The notes below the pieces were generated by a model that saw nothing but the letters and a program-made list of their open reading frames with translations, did not search any database and was not told the origin of the DNA. Below, piece after piece: positions 7,994 through 17,906 of a stretch of DNA of 64,000 nt. The number at the start of each line of letters is the position of its first letter. The stretch's first letter is position 1. Source of the stretch: Fodinibacter sp038330415 (GTDB lineage Bacteria; Actinomycetota; Actinomycetes; Actinomycetales; Dermatophilaceae); NCBI GenBank assembly GCA_038330415.1, contig JBBQNZ010000004.1, positions 1-64,000 on the forward strand, written 5' to 3'. A program made the position numbers and the translations under genes.

Positions 7994-8833
7994 CTACCGG
8001 TCGGGCGTGACCTCGTCGCCGACGCGTATCTCTCCGACCGACTCCGGCACCAGCTGCACGGCGAACCACGTCGCGCCGTCCCACTTCCGGTGCTTGGCCA
8101 GGGTGCGGATCGGTTCGTGCGACCGCTCCAGTGACGTGGGGTCGACGGTCGTCATCACGCAGCGGTCGACGGGCTTGACGACGCGGAACTCCACCGCGCC
8201 CACCTGCACCCGGCGCCAGCCGTCCTCCTCGAACGGCTCGAGATCTCCGTCGACCACCAGGTTGGGCCGGAACCGTTCCACGGCGAGCGGAGCCTCCGGC
8301 TGCTCGCCGCGCTCGAGCGCCGTCTCGGCCACCCACTCCTGCAGCCGTCGCAGCGAGGACGCGGAGGCGAGCGTGACCGGGTAGGCGTCGGCGAAGGCGG
8401 TGGCCTCACCGGGACGGCCGTGCGCCGCGTTGAGGGGGCGTGGGGTGCGCACGTGCACCAGGCGCAGGTCGTCGCGGCCGAGCACCGTGCCGAACCAGTC
8501 GCCGGCTCGCTCGGGAGCGGCGGTGCCCTCGAGTGCGCGCCCGTGGACGGTCACCGGCAGGGCCGGCCCATCGGGCACGTCGACCTCGAGCGGGGTGGTT
8601 CCGGGGGCGGTCAGCCGCAGGTCGTGGGCCAGGCCGGGGTCGGTGGCCGTCGTGTCGGCGGTGACGGTGAGCAGTCGGTGCTCCTCGCGAGCGGTCACGC
8701 ACTCGCCGGTGGCGTCGACGACCATCCAGCGCCGATCGCGGGCCAGCCCCCAGGGCTCCACCTCGCCGTGCAGCACCGCCCGCACCGCGGTGCTCTTCAC
8801 CGGGTGCAGGTGGAGCGCCTCGAGCCGGATCAC
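7994..8833 (-). CDS. MOSC domain protein (YcbX-like)
   Basis: A 279-residue protein with an N-terminal MOSC beta-barrel (IRLEALHLHPVKS at the start) followed by the MOSC domain. The conserved cysteine is in VDRCVMTTVD near residue 224. Relatives bind molybdenum cofactor and reduce N-hydroxylated compounds with small electron carriers. Here the redox partner is unknown; the C-terminal 2Fe-2S domain of E. coli YcbX is missing. The start is a GTG overlapping the stop of the carbonic anhydrase gene (GTGA), so the two are coupled. Confidence 0.85.
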   Translation of the reverse strand: MIRLEALHLHPVKSTAVRAVLHGEVEPWGLARDRRWMVVDATGECVTAREEHRLLTVTADTTATDPGLAHDLRLTAPGTTPLEVDVPDGPALPVTVHGRALEGTAAPERAGDWFGTVLGRDDLRLVHVRTPRPLNAAHGRPGEATAFADAYPVTLASASSLRRLQEWVAETALERGEQPEAPLAVERFRPNLVVDGDLEPFEEDGWRRVQVGAVEFRVVKPVDRCVMTTVDPTSLERSHEPIRTLAKHRKWDGATWFAVQLVPESVGEIRVGDEVTPDR

Positions 8834-9486
8834 CCGTCGATGCCGACGTCGCCGATGATGCGCACCACCTTGGCCTCGCCGTCGGAGAGGTCGTACTGGG
8901 CACCCACGACGCCCAGCGCACCCGAGCGGATGCGGTCGGCGATGAGCGTGGAGCGCTCGCTGATCAGGTCGCAGGTGCGCTCGACGTGCTCGCGCTCGAT
9001 CTGCTCGATGGTGGGGGTGCGCCCGCCGCGGGATGCCGCGAGCACGCTGGGTGTCACCCGCTCGACGATGTCGCGCAGGAAGCCCCCGGGCACCTCACCG
9101 GTGCGCACGGCCACCTCGGCGGCCCTGACCGCTCCACACGAGTCGTGGCCGAGCACGACGATGAGCGGGCAGTTGAGCACGCCGACGCCGAACTCGAGCG
9201 AGCCGAGCACACTGGGGTCGAGGACGTGGCCGGCGGTGCGAACCACGAAGAGGTCGCCCAGGCCCTGGTCGAAGATGATCTCGGCCGCCACCCGCGAGTC
9301 GGCGCAGCCGAAGAAGATGGCGAACGGGTTCTGCTTCGCGGCCACCTGGTGCCGGAAGTGCACGTCTTGGTGCGGGTGGGCGCGCTCGTCGGCCATGAAG
9401 CGGGCGTTGCCTGCGGCCAGCATGCGCCAGGCCTGCTCTGGACTGCGGGGCCGCGTCCCCGGTTGCGTGCGGTGCCGCTCGATCAC
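8830..9486 (-). CDS. beta-class carbonic anhydrase
   Basis: A 218-residue zinc enzyme hydrating CO2 to bicarbonate. The expected ligands are all visible: Cys61 and Asp63-x-Arg65 in FFGCADSR, and His114 and Cys117 in VLGHDSCGAV. The C-terminal YDLSDGEAKVV is typical of actinobacterial members. Start is a GTG at 9486. Overlaps the downstream MOSC gene by 4 nt. A divergent gene begins 177 nt away, so the promoter should lie in 9487-9662. Confidence 0.93.
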   Translation of the reverse strand: MIERHRTQPGTRPRSPEQAWRMLAAGNARFMADERAHPHQDVHFRHQVAAKQNPFAIFFGCADSRVAAEIIFDQGLGDLFVVRTAGHVLDPSVLGSLEFGVGVLNCPLIVVLGHDSCGAVRAAEVAVRTGEVPGGFLRDIVERVTPSVLAASRGGRTPTIEQIEREHVERTCDLISERSTLIADRIRSGALGVVGAQYDLSDGEAKVVRIIGDVGIDG

Positions 9487-9662
9487 GCCCGCGACGCTAC
9501 CAGCGCCCGGGGGTGTGGACCCGGACTGCTCACCCGGCGCACCGGCCTGGCGCCACCTCCTCAGCGTCGTGACGACGCCGCCACAGGTCGGTGACAGTCC
9601 CGGGTCGCACGGTGGATCACGGAGCGGATCACCGGCATCCGCCAGGTACTCAAGGAGAACTC

Positions 9663-10184
9663 ATGCGTCGCAACACTCTCGGACTCGCCGCCGCCGCCCT
9701 CGCGGCGGCCGGCGTCGTCGGCGTCGTCGGCGTCGCCGGCGCGGCCCTCGCCGCCGCCGACGACTCCACCGCCACCCCCAGCCCGTCGGCCACCTCGTCG
9801 AGCGCACCCCGTGGTGACGCCACCGGGCGCCCGGGCAGGTCTCCGGACGTCGCCGTGACCGGCAGCGCGGCCGACAAGGTCATCGCCGCGGTCAAGGCCA
9901 AGGACTCCGCGGTGACCATCACCACGGTGCGCCAGGACCCCGACGGCTCCTACGACGCGATCGGCACCAAGGCCGGCAGCCCGGTGTTCTTCGACGTCAG
10001 CGCCGACCTGAAGACGGTCACCGCGGCAACCGGTATGCATGGCGGCCCCGGCGGCCCTGGTGGAGGGCACCGTGGCGGGCCGGACGGCACCAACGCCCCG
10101 GGTGGTGCCGGCACGCTGCCGGGAGGCTCGGGCAGCGGCTCGAGCCCGAGCCCGACGGACGCCAACGCGGCCTACGCGGTCTGA
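9663..10184 (+). CDS. small secreted PepSY-like protein
   Basis: A 173-residue exported protein. It opens with a basic n-region and a long alanine/valine/glycine hydrophobic stretch (residues ~5-32) with a likely signal-peptidase site near ALAAAD. A Ser/Thr/Pro-rich linker follows, then a compact domain at residues ~68-122 (ADKVIAAVKAKDSAVTI ... FFDVSADLKTVT) that looks like PepSY, a fold found in protease-inhibitory and surface proteins. The tail is rich in Gly, Pro and Ser. AAGGAG 6 nt before the ATG at 9663 sets the start. Function unknown; PepSY identity is tentative. Confidence 0.7.
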   Translation: MRRNTLGLAAAALAAAGVVGVVGVAGAALAAADDSTATPSPSATSSSAPRGDATGRPGRSPDVAVTGSAADKVIAAVKAKDSAVTITTVRQDPDGSYDAIGTKAGSPVFFDVSADLKTVTAATGMHGGPGGPGGGHRGGPDGTNAPGGAGTLPGGSGSGSSPSPTDANAAYAV

Positions 10185-10251
10185 CCTCACGACGCAGAAG
10201 CTCGGGTGGCACGCAGCCATCGCTGCGTGCCACCCGAACTTCTGCGTGAGG
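10185..10251. terminator. long hairpin between convergent genes
   Basis: CCTCAC...GCAGAAGCTCGGGTGGCACGCAGC pairs with the segment ending at 10251, with one mismatch and one small bulge. It sits immediately after the secreted-protein gene and 5 nt before the end of the convergent fumarase gene, so it can terminate both. Confidence 0.75.
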
Positions 10252-10256
10252 AGAGG

Positions 10257-11968
<1,712 letters not shown>

Positions 11969-11972
<4 letters not shown>

Positions 11973-12898
11973 CGGATCTCCTCGCGGGTGGGGGCGTAGG
12001 CGCCGGCGCGCAGCACGGTGAGGCCGCTCGTCGCCAGGGCGCGGTCGATGGCGGGGCGCACCTCGGTCAGGCCGGCGGCGCGCAGCCGGTCGCGCGCCTC
12101 GGGGCTGCCGAGCAGGTCGTCGTCGAGCAGGCCGGACACCAGCCCGGCCATGAACGAGTCACCGGCGCCGACGGTGTCGACGACCGAGGTGGCACGGGCC
12201 GGCTCGCGGCCCTGGTCACCGGATGCCGTGCGCCACGTGACGCCATCGGCGCCGAGCGTGACGACGGTGAGAGCGGCGCCGAGGCCGGCCCAGCGCGCCA
12301 TCACCTGCGAGGCCGACTCGCCCGGGTAGAGCCACTCGATGTCGTCCTCGGAGCACTTGACGACGTCGGACAGGGCGACGAGCTCCTCGACGCGCGGGCG
12401 AACGGCATCCGGGCTGCCCATGATGGTGGGGCGCATGTTGGGGTCGTACGACACGGTGCCCGCCACCCGGGCGCGGTGCACTGCGGCGGTGACCTCGGTG
12501 TCGCCGGGGGTGAGGGTGGTGCCGATCGAGCCGATGTGCAGGTGGGCGGTGCCTTCGGGCAGCTGCACGGGCGGCAGGTCCCAGTGCAGGTCGAAGACGT
12601 AGCTGGCGGCGCCGGACTCGTCGAGGGTGGCCGCGGCCGTGGACGTCGGATGGGCCGGGTTGGTGCTGCCCGGCAGCAGCTTCACCCCGCCGGACTCGAC
12701 GTGCTCGGCGCACCGGGTGCCGCGTGCGTCGGTGCCGACGAGGGTCGCGAACCACGTGTCGTGCCCGAGCCGGGCCAGGCCGAGCGCGACGTTGGCCGGC
12801 GACCCGCCCACGTGCTCGGCGGTCTGGCCGTCGGGGGTGTGGACGATGTCGACGAGCAGCTCGCCGATGACGACGACGGGCCTGCTGCCCGCGCTCAC
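11969..12898 (-). CDS. PfkB-family sugar kinase
   Basis: A 309-residue ATP-dependent kinase of the ribokinase/fructokinase family. The N-terminal substrate motif GGSPANVALGLARLG lies near residues 38-52. The C-terminal ATP/anion-hole motif DTVGAGDSFMAGL near residue 237 contains the catalytic Asp. The overall resemblance is to fructokinases. The chosen start is the GTG at 12898, which begins the beta-strand VVVIGELLVDIV after six residues. The frame stays open further upstream but shows no family similarity there. A 19-codon reading frame with a good Shine-Dalgarno ends on this GTG (GTGA overlap), so translation may be coupled to it. Confidence 0.88.
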
Positions 12899-12954
12899 GG
12901 CTGCGTCCTGCGGGTGCGGGGGACGGATGGTGAGGTGGGGGTCGTGGTGGTCAT
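12895..12954 (-). CDS. possible 19-codon leader ORF
   Basis: ATG at 12954 preceded by AAGGACGAG, a better ribosome site than that of the kinase itself. It encodes MTTTTPTSPSVPRTRRTQP and stops in GTGA, overlapping the kinase start. Threonine- and proline-rich. It may be a coupling or attenuating leader peptide. Coding status is unproven. Confidence 0.35.
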   Translation of the reverse strand: MTTTTPTSPSVPRTRRTQP

Positions 12955-13041
12955 CTCGTCCTTGTCTGCGATGACGACGGGGCGGCTGCCCAACCTTATC
13001 GCCGGGGCGATTGGGCACGTTGGGCGCCCGTCGGCGACGAT

Positions 13042-13605
13042 ATGGGGGTGACGACGCCCGCACCCCCGACAAGCCGCTACTCCATGGGGTCCGCCAAGAA
13101 CCTCGTGCTGTCCCTGGCCGCCGTGGTCGGCATGGTGCTCGTGCTCATCATGATCGTGCCGCGGGTGAGCTCGGTGAGCGGGCCGCCCGTCGACGTGCAC
13201 GCCACCGCCGTCGACGTGAAGGCCCGCACCGGCTGGCCGATCGTCGAGGCCGTCGGCCTGCCCGAGGGCTGGAGCACGACCTCCGCGCGGTTCGTGCGCA
13301 CCACCGACGGGTTCTCGACCTGGCACGCCGGCTACCAGACGCCGTCGGGCACCTACGTCGCCGTCGAGCAGACGATGGACCCCACCCCGCTCTGGGTGGA
13401 GGCGCAGACCAACCGGGCGCCGAAGACCGGCACCCTGGAGGCCGGCGGGCGCACTTGGACGAAGTACGTGCGCGACACCAAGGTGCAGAACAGCCTGGTC
13501 GACGATCCATCGGCCTCCGGTGAGCTGACCACCCTCGTCACCGGCACGGCCAGCTTCGAGGAGATGGCCGACTTCGTCGAGCACCTCCAGCCCGTCTCGC
13601 CGTAG
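13042..13605 (+). CDS. DUF4245 membrane-anchored protein
   Basis: A 187-residue protein with one N-terminal membrane helix (residues ~21-41) and an extracytoplasmic domain beginning TGWPIVEAVGLPEGW and ending near the C-terminus. The pattern matches the actinobacterial DUF4245 family. Function unknown. In relatives it sits next to fumarase, glpX and exonuclease VII genes, as it nearly does here. The ATG at 13042 is 13 nt after the preceding G/C-rich dyad and has no Shine-Dalgarno, so a leaderless start is likely; a GTG two codons later is possible. Confidence 0.75.
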   Translation: MGVTTPAPPTSRYSMGSAKNLVLSLAAVVGMVLVLIMIVPRVSSVSGPPVDVHATAVDVKARTGWPIVEAVGLPEGWSTTSARFVRTTDGFSTWHAGYQTPSGTYVAVEQTMDPTPLWVEAQTNRAPKTGTLEAGGRTWTKYVRDTKVQNSLVDDPSASGELTTLVTGTASFEEMADFVEHLQPVSP

Positions 13606-13627
13606 GGCCGGTGCGCCCGGATGCCGG

Positions 13628-13894
13628 TCAGTCGCCGGCGCTGATCCGCGCCTCGGCGGCGTCGAGCCAGGTGGCGCAGTGGGCTGCCAGGGCCTCGCCG
13701 CGGGCCCACAGGTGCATGCTCTCTTCGAGCCCGGCCGAGCCGTTCTCGAGCCGGGCCACGAGGTCGACGAGCTCGTCGCGGGCCTGCTCGTAGGACAGTG
13801 CCGCGACGTCGGCGTTCGGGTCTGTCTCGCTCGGGGCCTCGGGCGCAGGGGGAGCGGTGGGGTCGGGGGAGCCGGCCGAGGCCTTGGTCGCCAT
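13628..13894 (-). CDS. xseB: exodeoxyribonuclease VII small subunit
   Basis: An 88-residue protein whose residues ~33-85 (LSYEQARDELVDLVARLENG, then LEESMHLWARGEAL) are the XseB coiled-coil domain. Several copies bind one XseA to form the single-strand-specific exonuclease that degrades ssDNA to short oligonucleotides. The N-terminal ~30 residues are an acidic/proline-rich extension. In many actinobacteria xseA directly precedes xseB; here two unrelated genes and two palindromic repeats lie between them. Confidence 0.92.
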   Translation of the reverse strand: MATKASAGSPDPTAPPAPEAPSETDPNADVAALSYEQARDELVDLVARLENGSAGLEESMHLWARGEALAAHCATWLDAAEARISAGD

Positions 13895-13904
13895 GGTGTG
13901 CAGC

Positions 13905-14456
13905 CTAGCCGCGGCTGCCGACGCCCTCCTCCGCTCGGGGCCGCACGGTGTAGCTCAGCGAGAACACGGCGTCGACCCCGAGCACGAGGGTCCACAGTCC
14001 GATGACGTCGACGAGGACCGCGGTGCGCGCCGGGTCGCCGATGACGAGCACGGCGATGCCCAGCAGGCCGACACCCACGACGTAGGCCACCAGGTGGCGA
14101 CGCAGCCCCTGCCGCTCGTGGGCGGCGTGGGCGCGTCCCGTGCGCGGGGCACGTCGCGGAGGCGGCCCACCGGCATACCGGTGGGCGAAGCGCTCGTCGG
14201 CCCAGCGGATCATGGAGTGCCCGAACCCCACCGAGACTCCGATGTAGACCGCGGCCAGGGCGTGGGCCGTGCCGGCGGTGCCACCCGAGCGGAGGTCGGC
14301 GACGGTCGCGGTCAGGAGCACCAGGTCGACCAGCGGTGCGCCCACGAGAAGTCCGGCCCCGAGGCGGGGCCTGCGCAGCACGTAGCGGGCGGTGAGCCCG
14401 CAGATCACGAGGACCCAGAAGAGGACCTCACCGGTGACGATGACGGCGACGAGCAC
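13905..14456 (-). CDS. multi-pass membrane protein
   Basis: A 183-residue protein with about five hydrophobic helices (residues ~1-25, 32-55, 62-85, 118-140 and 146-172) separated by a basic loop rich in Arg and Pro around residues 92-118. I do not recognise a family. The start is the GTG at 14456 with AGGGGG 5 nt upstream. A TetR-type operator candidate lies just upstream, and a TetR gene is nearby on the other strand, so this is the likely target of that regulator. Small TetR-controlled membrane proteins are often efflux or envelope-stress proteins, but nothing specific supports that here. Confidence 0.75.
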   Translation of the reverse strand: MLVAVIVTGEVLFWVLVICGLTARYVLRRPRLGAGLLVGAPLVDLVLLTATVADLRSGGTAGTAHALAAVYIGVSVGFGHSMIRWADERFAHRYAGGPPPRRAPRTGRAHAAHERQGLRRHLVAYVVGVGLLGIAVLVIGDPARTAVLVDVIGLWTLVLGVDAVFSLSYTVRPRAEEGVGSRG

Positions 14457-14471
14457 GAGTCCCCCTGGTGT

Positions 14472-14492
14472 TTGGTAATACAACCGTACCAA
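14472..14492. promoter_or_regulatory. TetR-type operator candidate
   Basis: Inverted repeat TTGGTA-N9-TACCAA, AT-rich against a G/C-rich background, located 16-36 nt upstream of the membrane-protein start where a promoter would be. Size and spacing fit a TetR-family dimer site. The adjacent TetR gene at 14634 is the probable ligand-responsive repressor. Confidence 0.55.
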
Positions 14493-14520
14493 GACAACTG
14501 GCCGAGCTGGCCCGGCCCAT

Positions 14521-14599
14521 CCCGACCTTGCAGGCCAGAAGCCGCGTGAACGGCCGACCTCGCGGCGTGTTGGCCGGCCTCTCACCTGCAAAGTCGGGG
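14521..14599. repeat. 80-bp palindromic element, copy 2
   Basis: Begins CCCGACCTTGCAGGCCAGAA and ends in the near-complement CACCTGCAAAGTCGGGG, with the shared inner segment GCGGCGTGTTGGCCGGC. Same length and layout as copies at 5302 and 15261. Lies 35 nt before the tetR gene. Confidence 0.75.
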
Positions 14600-14633
14600 A
14601 CGGGCGGGAGGGGGCCAGTGCTAGACATGGCGC

Positions 14634-15215
14634 GTGCCCAAGGTCGTCGACCCCGACGAGCGCCGCCGAGCCGTCGTCGACGCGCTCTTCGCCGTGGTGC
14701 GCCGCGAGGGGATGGCCGGGGCGACGGTGCGGGCGGTGGCGGCCGAGGCGGGGCTGTCGCCCGGTGCGATGCGCCACTACGTGACCTCGCAGAGCGACCT
14801 GCTCGAGCTGGCCACCCGGGCCGTCGCCGATCAGGTCGCCACTCGGATCGGCAGCCACCGGTCGGTGCAGGGTCTCGACGACCTCGTCGACCTGCTGGCC
14901 GAGGTCGTGCCTCTCGACGACGAACGACGAGCGGAGGCCGAGGTCTGGCTGGCCATGGTCGTCGAGTCGCGCACCGATGCACGGCTGGCGCCGCTGGCGC
15001 GCGAGACCCACGAGGGTCTGCGCGCCATGGCTGCAGCCGTCGTGCATGCCGTGGCGCCGGCGCTGCCGCCAGAGTCGGCCGAGCTGGAGGCAGACCGGCT
15101 GCACGCCCTCGTCGACGGGCTCGCCCTGCACGGCGTGCTGCACCCGGACGTCGCTACCCCACAACGGCTGCGGGCGACGCTGCACGCCCACGTCGCGGAG
15201 CTGGCTGGGGGCTGA
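14634..15215 (+). CDS. TetR-family regulator
   Basis: A 193-residue repressor-type protein. The helix-turn-helix is at residues ~22-52 (TVRAVAAEAGLSPGAMRHYV); the rest is the ligand-binding helical domain. The start is a GTG at 14634; a TAGACA box at 14622-14627 sits 6 nt before it, so the message is probably leaderless. It lies between two copies of the 80-bp palindromic element and close to the operator at 14472, which suggests control of the membrane protein at 13905-14456. Confidence 0.85.
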   Translation: MPKVVDPDERRRAVVDALFAVVRREGMAGATVRAVAAEAGLSPGAMRHYVTSQSDLLELATRAVADQVATRIGSHRSVQGLDDLVDLLAEVVPLDDERRAEAEVWLAMVVESRTDARLAPLARETHEGLRAMAAAVVHAVAPALPPESAELEADRLHALVDGLALHGVLHPDVATPQRLRATLHAHVAELAGG

Positions 15216-15260
15216 CGAGCGGGATCGCGAGACCAGGGCGGCTTCCGGCCGACGACCCAC

Positions 15261-15340
15261 CCCCGACCTTGCAGGTCAGACGCCGTGGCACATGCGGCTT
15301 CCGCGGAGTGTTGCCCGGCTTCTAACCTGCAAGGTCGGGG
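15261..15340. repeat. 80-bp palindromic element, copy 3
   Basis: The terminal 20 nt (CCCCGACCTTGCAGGTCAGA) match the complement of the other end with one mismatch. The inner right segment GCGGAGTGTTGCCCGGC matches copies 1 and 2. It lies between the convergent tetR and xseA genes. Confidence 0.8.
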
Positions 15341-15375
15341 TGCCGCCAGCGGACCGGTGGTCGGCCCCCGTGCGG

Positions 15376-16641
15376 TCAGAGGTCGTCGGCGCTGGCGACC
15401 GGGCGGGCGGCGAAGTCGCCGCGGGCCACGCGCACCCGCAGCAGCTCGCCGACCTCGAGGGCCGCCGGGTCGCTCACGACCGACCCGTCGACCTGCTGCA
15501 CGATCGCGTAGCCCCGGTCGAGGGTCGACTGCGGCGAGAGGGTGCGCACCTGGGCGCGCAGGTGCTCGGTGTGGTCGCGGGCCCGGTGCAGCTGGCTCTC
15601 GAGGCGCCGCCGCGCCCGGGCGCGCAGGGCCCCGACGACGTCGCGCTGGCTGCGAACGAAGGCGCCCTTGTCGGTGAGCACCGGCCGGCTGCGCAGCTCG
15701 ACCAGGCGGCGGCGCTCGTGGTGCAGCCGCCCCGCGAGCGCCCGGCGAGCACGGTCGCGAGCAGCGGTGACGGCGGCGCGCTCGGCGGCGGCATCCGGCA
15801 CGATCGCCTTGGCGGCGTCGGTGGGGGTGGAGGCGCGGTGGTCGGCGACGAGGTCGAGCAGCGGGGTGTCGACGTCGTGGCCGATGGCGCTGACCACGGG
15901 CGTGCGGGCCGCCGCCACCGCCCGCACCAGCGTCTCGTTGCTGAACGGCAGGAGGTCCTCGACCCCGCCGCCGCCACGGGCGATGACGATGACGTCGACC
16001 TCCGGGTGCGCGTCGAGCTCGGCGAGGGCGGCGGTCACCTCGGCCACCGCGGTGGCACCCTGCACGGCGACCTGACGGATCTCGAAGCGGGTGGCCGGCC
16101 AGCGGCGCCGGGCGTTCTCGACGACGTCGCGCTCGGCCGCGCTGGCCCGGCCACAGACCAGGCCGACGCGGCGGGGGAGGAAGGGCAGCGGGCGCTTGCG
16201 GTCGCGGTCGAACAGGCCCTCCTGGGCCAGGTGGCGCTTGAGGTACTCGAGCCGGGCCAGCAGCTCGCCGACGCCGACCGGCCGGATCTGCCGGGCGTCG
16301 AGCATCAGCGAGCCGCGCTGGGTCCAGAAGGCGGGTTTGGCCTGCAGCACGACGCGGACCCCCTCGGTGAGCGGGCCCGGCATCGCGTCGAGGGCGTTGA
16401 CGGAGATGGAGACCGACAGGCTCATGTCGACGTCGGGGTCGCGCAGGGTCAGGTATGCCGTGCGGGCACCGGGGCGCCGGTTGAGCTGCACGACCTGCCC
16501 CTCGACCCACAGCGTCGACATCTTCTCGACGTACTCGCCGATCTTCATCGACAGCAGGCGCACCGGCCAGGGCTGCTCGGCCGTCGTCTCGGCCGCCCGC
16601 TCGGGCAGCGGTCCGCGACCCTCTCGTGCCGGCGTGCTCAT
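15376..16641 (-). CDS. xseA: exodeoxyribonuclease VII large subunit
   Basis: A 421-residue catalytic subunit of exonuclease VII. Residues ~25-120 form the OB-fold nucleic-acid domain (KIGEYVEKMSTLWVEGQVVQ). The nuclease core includes GLVCGRASAAERDV, DVIVIARGGGGVEDLLPFSN and SAIGHDVDTPLLDLVADHRA, and the C-terminal LSPQSTLDRGYAIV is standard. The start is the ATG at 16641; on the minus strand a TAGAGT box lies about 7-8 nt before it, so leaderless translation is plausible. Works with XseB, whose gene is 1.5 kb downstream beyond an inserted TetR/membrane-protein unit. Confidence 0.95.
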   Translation of the reverse strand: MSTPAREGRGPLPERAAETTAEQPWPVRLLSMKIGEYVEKMSTLWVEGQVVQLNRRPGARTAYLTLRDPDVDMSLSVSISVNALDAMPGPLTEGVRVVLQAKPAFWTQRGSLMLDARQIRPVGVGELLARLEYLKRHLAQEGLFDRDRKRPLPFLPRRVGLVCGRASAAERDVVENARRRWPATRFEIRQVAVQGATAVAEVTAALAELDAHPEVDVIVIARGGGGVEDLLPFSNETLVRAVAAARTPVVSAIGHDVDTPLLDLVADHRASTPTDAAKAIVPDAAAERAAVTAARDRARRALAGRLHHERRRLVELRSRPVLTDKGAFVRSQRDVVGALRARARRRLESQLHRARDHTEHLRAQVRTLSPQSTLDRGYAIVQQVDGSVVSDPAALEVGELLRVRVARGDFAARPVASADDL

Positions 16642-16707
16642 GCGCCGAACTCTAGGGCGCACCACCGCCAACGGGCCGGACCGCCCTGGCCCGGCCGGTC
16701 GGGTGCG

Positions 16708-17376
16708 TCAGCGCGTCTGGCGGCGGCGGGCCGAGCGCAGCATCGCCCGGTGCAGCGCACGAGGCAGTGCGGGCGGGGGCAGCGTCGTGCGCCGGCCGTC
16801 GGCACGGCATCCGTCGAGCAGCAGGGCGACGTGCCGCCGCCAGGCGTCGGGCACGTCGTCGCGCGTGGTCTCGAGGATGCCGGCGATCGCGAAGGAGATG
16901 ACCGGTAGGTCCTCGGGGGTGAGGTCGCCGCGCAGGACGTCGGCGTCCTGGCCGCGCCGGATGACCTGCGCGATGGCGTGCTGGCCGGCTGCGCGGTCAC
17001 CGCCGAGACCGCGCAGTGGCCGCACCTCGGACTGGATGAGGTGGGTGAAGCCCCGGTTGCGCGCCTCGATGTCGCCGACCGCGGTCACCAGGTCGGCGAA
17101 CCCGTCCCAGGGGTCGTCGGCGGCCAGGGCGTGCGCGGTGCTCGACTCGAACTGGGCGAGGGCGTCGGCGAACGCCTCGGTGATCAACTCGCTGCGGTCG
17201 GGGAAGCGGCGGTAGAGCGTGGCGATGCCGACCCCTGCCTCTGCGGCCACCGCGGCCAAGGGGGCCGAGACGCCGTCCCGGGCGAACACCGAGCGGGCGG
17301 CGTCGAGGATCCGCTCGCGGTTTCCGGCCGCGTCAGCGCGCAACGGACGTGGGCTCGGATCGGGATCGGGCGGCAT
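16708..17376 (-). CDS. TetR-family regulator (DoxX-linked)
   Basis: A 222-residue TetR protein. The helix-turn-helix lies at residues ~38-70 (LAAVAAEAGVGIATLYRRFP), with the typical RERILDAARSVFARDG before it. It is divergent from a DoxX-family gene 98 nt away, a common TetR/DoxX arrangement, so it probably represses that gene from the shared region 17377-17473. Start is the ATG at 17376; the frame upstream is open but has no TetR similarity. Confidence 0.87.
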   Translation of the reverse strand: MPPDPDPSPRPLRADAAGNRERILDAARSVFARDGVSAPLAAVAAEAGVGIATLYRRFPDRSELITEAFADALAQFESSTAHALAADDPWDGFADLVTAVGDIEARNRGFTHLIQSEVRPLRGLGGDRAAGQHAIAQVIRRGQDADVLRGDLTPEDLPVISFAIAGILETTRDDVPDAWRRHVALLLDGCRADGRRTTLPPPALPRALHRAMLRSARRRQTR

Positions 17377-17473
17377 CCCAGCAGCGTAAGTGGAATAACC
17401 CCTCCGTTTGGTCGGTTCCGTCGAACACATGTGGAGGATGCGCTCCACATCCTGCCGAGAGCGGAGAACCGGG

Positions 17474-17845
17474 ATGAACACCGTGCTGTGGGTCCTGCAG
17501 ATCGTCCTGGCGGTCGCCTTCGGCCTGGCCGGCATCGGCAAGCTGAGCCAGCCCAAGGAGAAGATGAAGGAGCGGATGGGTTGGGTCGAGGACTACTCCC
17601 AGGGCACCATCCGGATGATCGGCGCCCTGGAGCTGCTCGCGGCCATCGGCCTGGTGCTGCCGGCCGCGACCGGCATCCTGCCGTGGCTCACCCCGCTGGC
17701 CGCGCTCGGGCTGGTGGTGATCATGGCGCTGGCCATCCCGGTGCACCTGCGGCGCCGCGAGACGCAGATGGTGGCCGTCAACGTCGTGCTCGGCCTGATC
17801 GCGGCGTTCGTCGCCTGGCAGCGGTTCGGGCCCAACGCGTTCTGA
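17474..17845 (+). CDS. DoxX-family membrane protein
   Basis: A 123-residue protein with four membrane helices, starting MNTVLWVLQIVLAVAFGLAGIGKL. The conserved GKLSQPKEKM segment follows TM1, as in the DoxX/DoxD-like family. Members are linked to redox or solvent stress, but the biochemistry is poorly defined. The start is the ATG at 17474 with GAGAACC upstream. Likely controlled by the divergent TetR protein. Confidence 0.8.
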   Translation: MNTVLWVLQIVLAVAFGLAGIGKLSQPKEKMKERMGWVEDYSQGTIRMIGALELLAAIGLVLPAATGILPWLTPLAALGLVVIMALAIPVHLRRRETQMVAVNVVLGLIAAFVAWQRFGPNAF

Positions 17846-17869
17846 CGGCTGAGGTCTCGGGTCCACGGA

Positions 17870-17899
17870 TTCGGGGACGGTCGGGCGCCCGCCTACGAT
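17870..17899 (+). promoter_or_regulatory. ispH promoter
   Basis: TTCGGG near 17870, an 18-nt spacer and TACGAT at 17894-17899, 7 nt before the ispH ATG at 17907. This predicts a leaderless message and argues against the in-frame ATG at 17898, which overlaps the -10 box. Confidence 0.55.
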
Positions 17900-17906
17900 G
17901 GAGCAC

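Noticed and set aside
14831..16510. Long minus-strand frame overlapping tetR and xseA
   Set aside because: Shadow of xseA and tetR in other frames, with Arg/Pro/Ala low-complexity translation and no recognisable domain.
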